Source: Lacisediminihabitans profunda
Lineage (GTDB): Bacteria > Actinomycetota > Actinomycetes > Actinomycetales > Microbacteriaceae
Reading direction: 5' to 3'
DNA length: 64,000 nt
Assembly: GCF_008040105.1 (NCBI RefSeq)
Contig: NZ_VRMG01000005.1
Location: forward strand, 682,001-746,000
The number at the start of each line of letters is the position of its first letter. Position 1 is the stretch's first letter. The notes under the pieces are model-generated. The model was not told where the DNA came from and ran no database searches. It saw nothing but the letters and a program-made list of their open reading frames with translations. A program made the translations under genes and the position numbers. Shown one piece after another: positions 1 to 6,710 of this stretch.

Positions 1-984
1 AGTTTCGCCGAGCAGCCCAGCCTGCACCTCGAGGCGCCAGCCGACGACCATGTCGTCGAGGCCACCATCGAGCCGGAGTCGTCTGCCGGCAACTGGTTCG
101 ATGCGATCGCCGACGAGCAGGCCGCGGATGACGCCCCGGCAGTCGCGCACGACGCGCCGGTTCCGGCCGACGCGCCGAGGTCGTTCGCCGACTCGCCTGC
201 GAGTTTCAAGTTCGAGGAGCTGCTGTTCAACGCCCCGGTGGCCGACGTGCCAGAGCCGTTCGTCGCCCAGCTCGAGCCCGAGCCGCTGCTCGAGGCGCCC
301 GAACCCGCCGCGCCCGTCGAGCAGACGCCGGCACCGGCCGCCTGGCTCGCCGCCTTCCCGGCGACCAAGGCACCGCAGATAGTCGTGCCCCAGTCTGCGG
401 CTCCCGCACCCGCTTCGCCAGCTCAGGCTCCGGCAGCGCAGCAGCCGGCATCGGAGGCCCGGCCCGCCGAGGTCGACACCGCCGCCTCGTATTCGCCGCC
501 CGTCGGCCACTGGTCCACCCAGGCGTCGATCGACGACGACGAGCAGGTGCAGGAGAACACGTTCAGCCGCAACGTCGGCGCGACGAGCGGTGCGATCACC
601 ACGAGCGCCCTCGTTCTGCCGTCCATTCCCACGGCGGACGACATCCTGAGCCCGCTCGGAAGCACCGGTGAGATTCTCATCACCGGTTCGATCAACCTCC
701 CGAGCAGCATGGGCACCACCGGCGTCCACCCCGCGCGCTACGACCACTCCGACGTGGACGCGCTGCTCGAGGCCGACGACCGCGAGGACTCCGACCACCC
801 GGACTCCGCTCCGGTTCGTGCCATTCGCGCCGTGAGCACCCACACCTCGTCCGGCGCGGTGATCAGCGCGAAGAAGCCCAAGGGCGACAGCCGCCTGCCC
901 ATCGTGCTCGCCGTCTCGGCCGCGGTCATGGCCGTCGGCGTCGTCGTTCTGTTCGTGGTCGGAATGATCTTCAAGATCTTCTAA
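1..984 (+). CDS. Hypothetical membrane-anchored protein, 5' end missing
   Basis: The reading frame is open from the first base of the window, so the N-terminus lies outside; 327 residues are visible. Most of the visible part is low-complexity, acidic, and rich in Ala, Pro and Glu, as expected for a disordered segment. The last 30 or so residues form one hydrophobic helix (around VLAVSAAVMAVGVVVLFVVG) followed by a very short FKIF tail, so the bulk probably lies on one side of the membrane with a C-terminal anchor. It sits just before rsfS, a position where actinobacterial genomes often carry an uncharacterised membrane protein after nadD. Function is not known and I do not assign one. Confidence 0.8.
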   Translation, partial: SFAEQPSLHLEAPADDHVVEATIEPESSAGNWFDAIADEQAADDAPAVAHDAPVPADAPRSFADSPASFKFEELLFNAPVADVPEPFVAQLEPEPLLEAPEPAAPVEQTPAPAAWLAAFPATKAPQIVVPQSAAPAPASPAQAPAAQQPASEARPAEVDTAASYSPPVGHWSTQASIDDDEQVQENTFSRNVGATSGAITTSALVLPSIPTADDILSPLGSTGEILITGSINLPSSMGTTGVHPARYDHSDVDALLEADDREDSDHPDSAPVRAIRAVSTHTSSGAVISAKKPKGDSRLPIVLAVSAAVMAVGVVVLFVVGMIFKIF

Positions 985-1026
985 ACCCGTGACATCCCCT
1001 TCTTGCCTCCCATCCGATAGGACCCT

Positions 1027-1404
1027 GTGACTGCGACCGACCATGCCCGCGAACTGCTTCAGATTGCCGCCGCGGCCGCCGACTCCAAGCAGGCGGAAGA
1101 CCTCGTAGCGCTCGACGTGTCAGGTCCGCTTCCGCTGACCGACATCTTCCTGCTCGCCACCGGTCGCAACGAGCGCAACGTGATCGCCATCGCGAGTGAG
1201 ATCGAAGACAAGCTCATCGAGCACGGGGCGAAGCCGTTGCGCCGCGAGGGTCGCGCGGAGGGCCGCTGGATCCTGCTCGACTTCGGCGACCTCGTGGTGC
1301 ACGTCTTCCACGAGGAAGACCGCATGTACTACTCGCTCGAGCGTCTCTGGAAAGACTGCCCGGCCATCCCGATCACCGTTCCAGTGCGCGAGACCGCCGA
1401 GTAG
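1027..1404 (+). CDS. rsfS: Ribosomal silencing factor RsfS
   Basis: This 125-residue protein belongs to the RsfS/Iojap (DUF143) family. The family binds ribosomal protein uL14 on the 50S subunit and blocks subunit joining when nutrients are short. Seen in the sequence are the family's typical length and its hallmark stretches, including DIFLLATGRNERNVIAIASE near residues 39-58, GRAEGRWILLDFGDLVVHVF near 75-95, and the ending with YYSLERLW. The start is GTG, 42 nt after the upstream gene. The next gene follows after 18 nt in the same direction, so the two are probably co-transcribed. Confidence 0.95.
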   Translation: MTATDHARELLQIAAAAADSKQAEDLVALDVSGPLPLTDIFLLATGRNERNVIAIASEIEDKLIEHGAKPLRREGRAEGRWILLDFGDLVVHVFHEEDRMYYSLERLWKDCPAIPITVPVRETAE

Positions 1405-1422
1405 CACCCGAACGATAGACCC

Positions 1423-2394
1423 GTGACGGACGGCCCGCTCGAGCTTCCGTCGTGGCGGCGCGCTCCGGATGACCGGGCACGCGCCCTCGCGGTGATCGAC
1501 TCGTGGGCGGGGAGCGCCGCGCTCGCCGAACTCGTGGCGGCCTTCGGCGGCTCGACGGCGGCTCTGCCGGACGACCGCCTGCTGGACTACCTCGAGGCCT
1601 TCTCGGCGGAGCACTGGGACTTCCGAGCAGGCCGGGAACGCAACCTCGCCGAGCAAGTCACCCTCACTCCCGAGCAGGATGCCCTGATCCGCGCCCGAGC
1701 CAGTGCTCTCGGCCTCGCCGGGCGGGAGCGGCCCTCCGGGCGGCGTTACGATACCGTGCTGATGACCGGCGGCATGGTGCGGGCGGGCATCGTGAAGCCC
1801 CGGTTCGTTGCCGAGCTGCTCGACCGAGGGCTCGAGGTCGGTCACGTGGTGTTCCTCGGCGGATTCCGCGCCTTCGCGGGCGACGAGATCGAACTCGCGA
1901 CGGCGCTCGGGGTGCGGGGGAGCGACGAGGTCGCCGCCATGGTGGGCGGCATGGAACTCGCCTTCGGGCCGCTCGGTGAACCGGAGGTGCAGGAGCGGAT
2001 GACCGACAACCCCCACCTGTCCTGGCGCGAATACTCGTGGTCGACGCCCGGTGCGCGGCTGAGCGTGATCGCCGCTCCGTCGGCGGACCCGTCACGGCGG
2101 GCCAACTCCGTGGACACCTACCGCTTCTGGGCGCGCGAACGGCGGGCGGCATCCGAACTGTCGGTGCTTCTCGTGACCACGCCGGTCTACGTGCCGTACC
2201 AGGGCGCCGCAGCGGTGGAGATACTGGGGGTCGAGCACGGCCTCGGGGTAGAGGCCGTGGGGGTGAGCGCCTCGGCCAGCGACCTCGGCGAGTACAGCCA
2301 GCCGTTCCTGCCCCGGCACCACCTGCAGGAGCTGCGCGCGGCCGTCTGGGCGATGCGCTCCTTGCGCGGGAGGCTCATCGCCGAACGCGGCTAG
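1423..2394 (+). CDS. Conserved hypothetical protein, possibly YdcF/DUF218-like
   Basis: A 323-residue soluble protein that I do not firmly recognise. After a helical N-terminal region it has a Rossmann-like strand-glycine pattern, YDTVLMTGGMVRAGIVKPRF near residues 104-125, and later a strand ending in a Thr-Thr-Pro motif, LSVLLVTTPVYVPYQGAAA. This order recalls DUF218/YdcF proteins, in which a GG loop precedes a distant VTS/VTT strand, but the resemblance is weak and is inference only. There is no signal peptide and no membrane segment. It starts with GTG 18 nt after rsfS and is probably in the same operon. A role linked to ribosome silencing is not implied. Confidence 0.75.
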   Translation: MTDGPLELPSWRRAPDDRARALAVIDSWAGSAALAELVAAFGGSTAALPDDRLLDYLEAFSAEHWDFRAGRERNLAEQVTLTPEQDALIRARASALGLAGRERPSGRRYDTVLMTGGMVRAGIVKPRFVAELLDRGLEVGHVVFLGGFRAFAGDEIELATALGVRGSDEVAAMVGGMELAFGPLGEPEVQERMTDNPHLSWREYSWSTPGARLSVIAAPSADPSRRANSVDTYRFWARERRAASELSVLLVTTPVYVPYQGAAAVEILGVEHGLGVEAVGVSASASDLGEYSQPFLPRHHLQELRAAVWAMRSLRGRLIAERG

Positions 2395-2402
2395 TCCGAC
2401 GC

Positions 2403-2419
2403 AATCGGTAACACCGATT
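2403..2419 (+). other. Small perfect hairpin in the metN leader
   Basis: A 7-bp perfect inverted repeat (AATCGGT / ACCGATT) with a three-base loop lies just after the stop codon of the preceding gene and about 110 nt before metN. It may be part of a leader fold or of a terminator; no known riboswitch core was recognised around it. Confidence 0.4.
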
Positions 2420-2451
2420 TGTCGGCCGGCCGCGTCCTTGGCAGACTGGGT

Positions 2452-2475
2452 GGGCTGCCGTGTGCAGCCCCTTTT
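2452..2475 (+). terminator. Intrinsic terminator or attenuator upstream of metN
   Basis: A 7-bp G/C-rich stem (GGGCTGC / GCAGCCC, loop CGTGT) is followed directly by CTTTT. The form is that of a rho-independent terminator. It lies 51 nt before the metN start and can end the preceding transcript or act as an attenuator of the methionine importer operon. Confidence 0.6.
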
Positions 2476-2525
2476 CGTGTCGCTCATCGTCGTGTGGCTT
2501 CCCTTTCGCGAGCGATGCGGTTTCG

Positions 2526-3521
2526 ATGATCTCCCTCCAGAACGTCAGCAAGTCCTTCGGCAGTGGTCCGTCGGCGGTGATCGCACTCGATCGGGTCGAC
2601 CTCGAGGTCGCCGATGGCGAGATTTTCGGTGTCGTCGGCCAGAGTGGCGCAGGCAAGAGCACACTGATCCGATCGGTGAACCTCCTCGAACGGCCGGACT
2701 CCGGAACGATCACCGTCAACGAGCGCGAGTTGACCTCGCTCTCCGACGCCGAACTGCGCGTCGAGCGACGCAGGATCGGCATGATCTTCCAGCACTTCAA
2801 CCTGCTTTCCAGCCGCACGGTCCGCGGCAACGTCGAGCTCGCCCTCGAGGTGACCGGCGCCGAGCGTCGCGAGCGTCGCCGGCGTGCAGACGAGATCCTC
2901 GACCTCGTGGGGCTCACGGCGAAGGCGGGCGTGTACCCGACCCAGCTCTCCGGGGGACAGAAGCAACGGGTGGGAATCGCCCGCGCCCTCGCCGCGAATC
3001 CCCGGGTGCTCCTCTCCGACGAGGCGACATCCGCCCTCGACCCGGAGACGACCCGATCCATCCTCGAGCTCGTGCGAACCATCAATCGCGAACTGGGCCT
3101 CACGGTGCTGCTGATCACCCACGAGATGGACGTCGTGAAGACCGTGTGCGACTCGGCCGCGTTGCTCGAGGCGGGCCGCATCGTGGAACAGGGGCCGCTC
3201 GTGTCGTTGATTTCGACCGCGGGTTCCCGGCTCGCCCGCGATCTGTTCCCCCTGGGGCCGGTGCCCAGGCACGCCGGGAGCACCGTGATCGAGATCACCT
3301 TCAGCGGAGGCTCCGCCGACCGCCCGGTGATCGCGCAGCTCTCGCGCAACCACGGACTCGACGTGAGCATCCTCGGCGCCGTGATCGAGACCATCGGCGG
3401 CAATCAGGCCGGGCGCACGCGGCTGCAGATCCCCGGGTCGGCCGCCGGCGCGCGAGCGGCGATCGACGACCTCCGCTCGCAGGGACTTCTCGTCGAGGTT
3501 GTGGGGGAGGGGAACCGATGA
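2526..3521 (+). CDS. metN: Methionine ABC transporter ATP-binding protein MetN
   Basis: This 331-residue protein is the cytoplasmic ATPase of the MetNIQ importer for D/L-methionine. It has Walker A GQSGAGKST at residues 39-47, Q-loop region MIFQHFNLL, signature LSGGQKQRVGIARAL, Walker B VLLSDEATSALD and the switch His in LLITHEMD. The last 90 or so residues form the regulatory NIL/ACT-like domain that senses internal methionine in this family. The chosen ATG gives the usual N-terminus MISLQNVSKSF; an upstream in-frame GTG would add 22 residues that lack any family likeness. The stop overlaps the metI start (ATGA), which indicates translational coupling. Confidence 0.95.
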   Translation: MISLQNVSKSFGSGPSAVIALDRVDLEVADGEIFGVVGQSGAGKSTLIRSVNLLERPDSGTITVNERELTSLSDAELRVERRRIGMIFQHFNLLSSRTVRGNVELALEVTGAERRERRRRADEILDLVGLTAKAGVYPTQLSGGQKQRVGIARALAANPRVLLSDEATSALDPETTRSILELVRTINRELGLTVLLITHEMDVVKTVCDSAALLEAGRIVEQGPLVSLISTAGSRLARDLFPLGPVPRHAGSTVIEITFSGGSADRPVIAQLSRNHGLDVSILGAVIETIGGNQAGRTRLQIPGSAAGARAAIDDLRSQGLLVEVVGEGNR

Positions 3522-4279
3522 TCGATCCGAGCACACCGGGCTTTTGGCAGAACCTGTTGGGGGTTGTCATGGTCGGCACCGGCCAGACCCTCTACATGGT
3601 GGGAGTCGCCCTGGCGGTGACCATCCTCGTCGGACTCCCGCTCGGCATCGCGCTCGTCGGCACGGAACGCGGAGGACTCTTCGACGCGCCCTTCGGATCG
3701 CGAGCCGTGGGGGTGGCGACAAACCGCGTGCTCGACTTCGTCGTCAATCTGGGCCGTTCCATCCCGTTCATCATCGTGATGATCGCGATCATTCCCCTCA
3801 CTCGACTCGTCGTCGGCACCTTCATCGGCACCACGGCGGCGATTGTTCCCCTGTCGATAGTCGCCATCCCGTTCTTCGCGAGGATGGTGGAGATCGCGCT
3901 CAAGGAGATCGACCCGGGGCTCACCGAGGCGGCCCAGTCGCTCGGCGCGACGCGGGCGCAGATCGTGCGCAAGGTGTTCATCCCCGAGGCGCTGCCGAGC
4001 ATCGTGCTCGGGCTCGCGACGACCATCACCTCGATCATCAACTTCTCCGCGATGGTGGGTGTCGTGGCCGGTGGCGGCCTCGGCGACGTCGCCTTCCGCT
4101 ACGGCTACCAGGCCTTCAGTCCCACCTACGTGCTCGTCGTCGTCGTCATCATCTTCGTCATCGTGCAGCTGATCGCCACGGCGGCCGCCGCGATCGCTCG
4201 CCGACTCAGCCACGCCTCGCTTCCGCAACCCGGGCTGCGCGGGATTCTTGCTCCGGGCACCCGGCAGCAAAGCATCTGA
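3518..4279 (+). CDS. metI: Methionine ABC transporter permease MetI
   Basis: A 253-residue integral membrane permease of the MetI type that pairs with MetN and MetQ. It has five or so hydrophobic segments, and the EAA-type coupling motif is seen as EIDPGLTEAAQSLGATRAQI around residues 130-150, where MetN docks. A strong purine-rich ribosome site (GGGGAGGGG) precedes the ATG, which lies inside the end of metN. The C-terminus is slightly extended, with a basic, proline-containing tail. Length and gene order metN-metI-metQ are standard. Confidence 0.94.
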   Translation: MIDPSTPGFWQNLLGVVMVGTGQTLYMVGVALAVTILVGLPLGIALVGTERGGLFDAPFGSRAVGVATNRVLDFVVNLGRSIPFIIVMIAIIPLTRLVVGTFIGTTAAIVPLSIVAIPFFARMVEIALKEIDPGLTEAAQSLGATRAQIVRKVFIPEALPSIVLGLATTITSIINFSAMVGVVAGGGLGDVAFRYGYQAFSPTYVLVVVVIIFVIVQLIATAAAAIARRLSHASLPQPGLRGILAPGTRQQSI

Positions 4280-4308
4280 ACCAACCACCACACCGAAGGA
4301 ATAACCGC

Positions 4309-5130
4309 ATGAATATCCCCACCCGCTTCGCCGCCGCCGGAGCGGTCGTCGCCCTCGCCGTCGCCCTCACCGCGTGCTCCACGACAGCGCCGGCCACGAG
4401 CGCGACGGTGAAGAGCCTCGGCACCATCAACGTCGGCGCGCTGCAGACCCCGGCCGGCGACATCCTCAAGTACGTTTCGGACAATCTCGCGGCGGACGCC
4501 GGTCTCACGATCACGTTCACTCCGTTCACCGACTACAACACGCCGAACACCGCGCTCGGCGACGGATCGATCGACGCAAACCTCTTCCAGAACAGCACCT
4601 TTCTGCAGACCTATAACACGGCGACCAAGTCCACCCTGGTGAGCGCCGGGGAGGTCTACCTGCCGAGCGCCGCCTTCTACAGCGACAAGATCTCGAGCCT
4701 CAAGAAGCTCGGCAAGGGTGCGAAGATCGCGGTTCCGAGCGACCCGACAAACGAGGGCCGCGCCCTCAAGATCCTGGCGGCGAAGAAGCTCATCACGGTC
4801 GGCGCCAACCCGACGAAGCTCGCGGACATCACCGCAAACCCGTCGAAGTTCGATTTCGTGGAGATCGACAACGCGACACTCGCGCGTTCGCTTCCAGATG
4901 TGGATGCGGCCTTCGTCACGATCTCCTTCGCGCTGCCGGCCGGCCTGACGGCCAAGCAGGCGATTCTCATCGAGGGCAGCGACAGCCCGTACTACAACGT
5001 GCTCGCCACCTCGAAGAAGCTTGAGAAGGACCCGCGCGTGCTCGAGTTGTACAAGCTGCTCACCTCCGCCGCGACCCAGAAATACATCGAGAAGACGTGG
5101 GGTGGCCTCGTCGTCCCGGTCGCGAAATAG
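4309..5130 (+). CDS. metQ: Methionine-binding lipoprotein MetQ (NlpA family)
   Basis: A 273-residue extracellular substrate-binding lipoprotein. The N-terminus is a lipoprotein signal peptide with lipobox LTAC, the Cys lying near residue 24, so the mature protein is lipid-anchored to the outer face of the membrane. NlpA-family stretches follow: INVGALQTPAGDILKYV, the binding region LFQNSTFLQTYN, VPSDPTNEGRALKILA, and DAAFVTISFALPAGL. A GAAGGA ribosome site precedes the ATG. It sits 29 nt after metI and completes the importer. The specificity (methionine) is inferred from the operon and the family, not from the sequence alone. Confidence 0.93.
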   Translation: MNIPTRFAAAGAVVALAVALTACSTTAPATSATVKSLGTINVGALQTPAGDILKYVSDNLAADAGLTITFTPFTDYNTPNTALGDGSIDANLFQNSTFLQTYNTATKSTLVSAGEVYLPSAAFYSDKISSLKKLGKGAKIAVPSDPTNEGRALKILAAKKLITVGANPTKLADITANPSKFDFVEIDNATLARSLPDVDAAFVTISFALPAGLTAKQAILIEGSDSPYYNVLATSKKLEKDPRVLELYKLLTSAATQKYIEKTWGGLVVPVAK

Positions 5131-5236
5131 GGCGTCCCGACACGGTCGACTCTCGCGCGTGTTTTATCGCGGGCGATCTGTAGTAATCTAGACAAGTTGT
5201 CCGGCTCACCAACTCAGTTGGAGGGTGGGGCGGCTT

Positions 5237-5313
5237 GGGTCCATGGCGCAGCCCGGTAGCGCACCTGCATGGCATGCAGGGGGTCAGGGGTTCGAATCCC
5301 CTTGGATCCACCA
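5237..5313 (+). tRNA. tRNA-Ala(GGC), CCA encoded
   Basis: A full cloverleaf is visible. The acceptor stem GGGTCCA/TGGATCC contains the G3:U70 wobble pair that marks alanine tRNAs. The D-arm GCGC/GCGC, the anticodon stem CCTGC/GCAGG with loop ATGGCAT (anticodon GGC) and the T-arm AGGGG/CCCCT with TTCGAAT follow in order. The discriminator A is at 5310 and CCA follows at 5311-5313. An identical 74-nt gene without CCA lies at 14245. A T/A-rich stretch containing TAGTAATCT near 5181-5189 is the likely promoter region. Confidence 0.95.
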
Positions 5314-5396
5314 AAGTCCTTGGTCAGACGGCCATTTCTGAATCCTGAACAAGGGATCAGGGATGGCCGTTCTCCATTGATTCGCCCCTTCAGCGC
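5283..5396 (+). repeat. Direct repeat R1: tRNA-Ala 3' end plus downstream flank
   Basis: This 114-bp stretch covers the T-arm and acceptor 3' side of the tRNA and about 85 bp beyond it. A diverged copy (R2) lies at 6058-6168. Similarity continues past the tRNA end, through the hairpin and up to the shared CTTCAGCGC block. Confidence 0.7.
5328..5370 (+). terminator. Hairpin terminator after tRNA-Ala
   Basis: The outer stem is ACGGCCAT (5328-5335) with ATGGCCGT (5363-5370), 8 bp and perfect. An inner CCTGA/TCAGG stem and TTCTCC after the outer arm are also present. It probably ends the tRNA transcript. Confidence 0.6.
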
Positions 5397-5531
5397 ACTC
5401 TTCTGGCACTCTCGGGTGTTCGGGGGAGTGTGCGCGCGCCCGTCGAGCATGACACCGAATCCCGCAGCCCCCGCTTCTCGCCCGCTGCACCCATACTCCT
5501 GCGGTATCGGGTGCAGGGGGTGAACAGCCGG

Positions 5532-5834
5532 CTAGGGCGCTTCTTCCAGGGTGGTTTTGTTGATGACCTCCTTCACCACCGCGCCGGGGAGATCCTCTGC
5601 GGCCCTCAGGTTCGCCTCCTCCTCCTGCTTAACCTCAACTCGGGCTGCCTGCCACGCCGACCAGTGGCCGGAGACGAGCGCCCACAACGACAGGGCGGAG
5701 ACATACACAACGCTGTTCACCCAATGGGTCAGGAGAGAAATGGGGATCATGGCGATCCAAAACAGGGTCAACCACCCGTTGACGCGTCTCATGAAGATGG
5801 GATCGCCCTGAATTGATGACCACAGTGCTTTCAT
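5532..5834 (-). CDS. Small two-helix membrane protein
   Basis: A 100-residue protein with a convincing ribosome site (AGGGAGGCGG just before the ATG). Residues about 16-40 and 41-62 are hydrophobic and form two closely spaced helices (WLTLFWIAMIPISLL; VVYVSALSLWALVSG). They are followed by a charged, coiled-coil-like C-terminal tail rich in Glu and Ala. The family is not one I can name. It lies alone between the tRNA-Ala and the decayed tRNA fragment, in DNA of lower GC than its surroundings, so it may belong to a remnant of acquired DNA. Confidence 0.7.
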   Translation of the reverse strand: MKALWSSIQGDPIFMRRVNGWLTLFWIAMIPISLLTHWVNSVVYVSALSLWALVSGHWSAWQAARVEVKQEEEANLRAAEDLPGAVVKEVINKTTLEEAP

Positions 5835-6488
5835 TTCCGCCTCCCTGGATCCGTCCGTTTTGTCACCAACAATCTAGATCTGTCCTTGGCTCAGGAAAAG
5901 TGAGAGATCTCACATGTTCTATCGCGCCACAGCTGCGGTCCGATATCAGAATGGGTGGCTGCAGCGATTTGTGATTGTCGGTTCGCGGCTCAGTCGACCT
6001 GAAGGGCGAACGCCCGATACACATGATGTAGGCGCGTCAATCTGCTGAGTGCGGCTAGTCAGGGTTCGAATCCCTTGGATCCAGCGAACTCGACGTCAGA
6101 GGGCCATTCCGGAATCTTGAATGAGGGATGAGAGATTGCTGTTCGCCATCTATTTGCCACTTCAGCGCGCCAGATCTTGCCTCCCGACTCGGCTTCACCG
6201 CCCAGAGCATCCACAAATTGCACGACCAGGGCCGCGGCTCGCGGGGCTTCAGGCTCGCCTCGGAGGTGCCCGCGAATGGACCTGTCCGGCTCGGTGCCTC
6301 GTGGCTCGTGGCGATGCTCCGGAGTCGCGGAATGGCGACGTCAATGCTCCTCAAGCGGAACGCCTTGCGGGTTGCTCTCACCCCGAGCGGGATTAAGACG
6401 CGAAAAGCCTCTTGCTTAGGGCCGGAACGACTAGTAACGTCCGCTCTAATGGGTCCGCGGACCGCTGGCCCCTTCGAGAGGACCCGCC
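5835..6488. other. Intergenic region with decayed tRNA fragment
   Basis: About 650 bp without a convincing gene. GC content and codon-like periodicity are lower than in neighbouring DNA. It contains the diverged copy R2 of the tRNA-Ala 3' end and its flank at 6058-6168. Reading frames here are short and have no family likeness. Confidence 0.6.
6058..6168 (+). repeat. Direct repeat R2: decayed tRNA-Ala 3' fragment plus flank
   Basis: It matches R1 (5283-5396). The T-arm is kept as AGGG-TTCGAAT-CCCT, having lost one base on each side of the stem, followed by TTGGATCCA. The next 80 or so bases align with those after the first tRNA at roughly three quarters identity by eye, including the GGCCATT and CTTCAGCGC blocks. 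The anticodon and D arms are absent, so this is not a functional tRNA. Confidence 0.65.
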
Positions 6489-6641
6489 ATGCCAGCCGTC
6501 ATCGCCCGCCACAACGTGAAGGACCCGGATCACTGGCTTGCCTCACCGAAGCGCCAGGAGGTCGTCGTCTCCTTCGGCGTCACCAACACTCGGACGCTCG
6601 GCGTGCTGGGTGAGACCGTGGTGTCTCGCATCGAGGCCTAG
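6489..6641 (+). pseudogene. Probable remnant of a small conserved protein gene
   Basis: A 50-codon frame encodes MPAVIARHNVKDPDHWLASP followed by a short stretch with GVTNTRTL and the ending LGETVVSRIEA. The first part and the last part look like the two ends of a small (about 85-90 residue) actinobacterial protein with an internal stretch deleted. That comparison is from memory of the family pattern, so it is inference. It could also be a genuine 50-residue protein. No clear ribosome site was seen. Confidence 0.4.
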
Positions 6642-6710
6642 TTTCTCTTCCGGCGCCGGGCGGGCGCCGACGCATCTGCGGGGGTCGCGGGGGCAATCGA
6701 AAGCGATTCG

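Noticed and set aside
2395-2525. SAM riboswitch before metN
   Set aside because: The hairpins and terminator are present, but no conserved SAM-I/IV or SAM-II core sequence was recognised. A covariance-model search would settle it.
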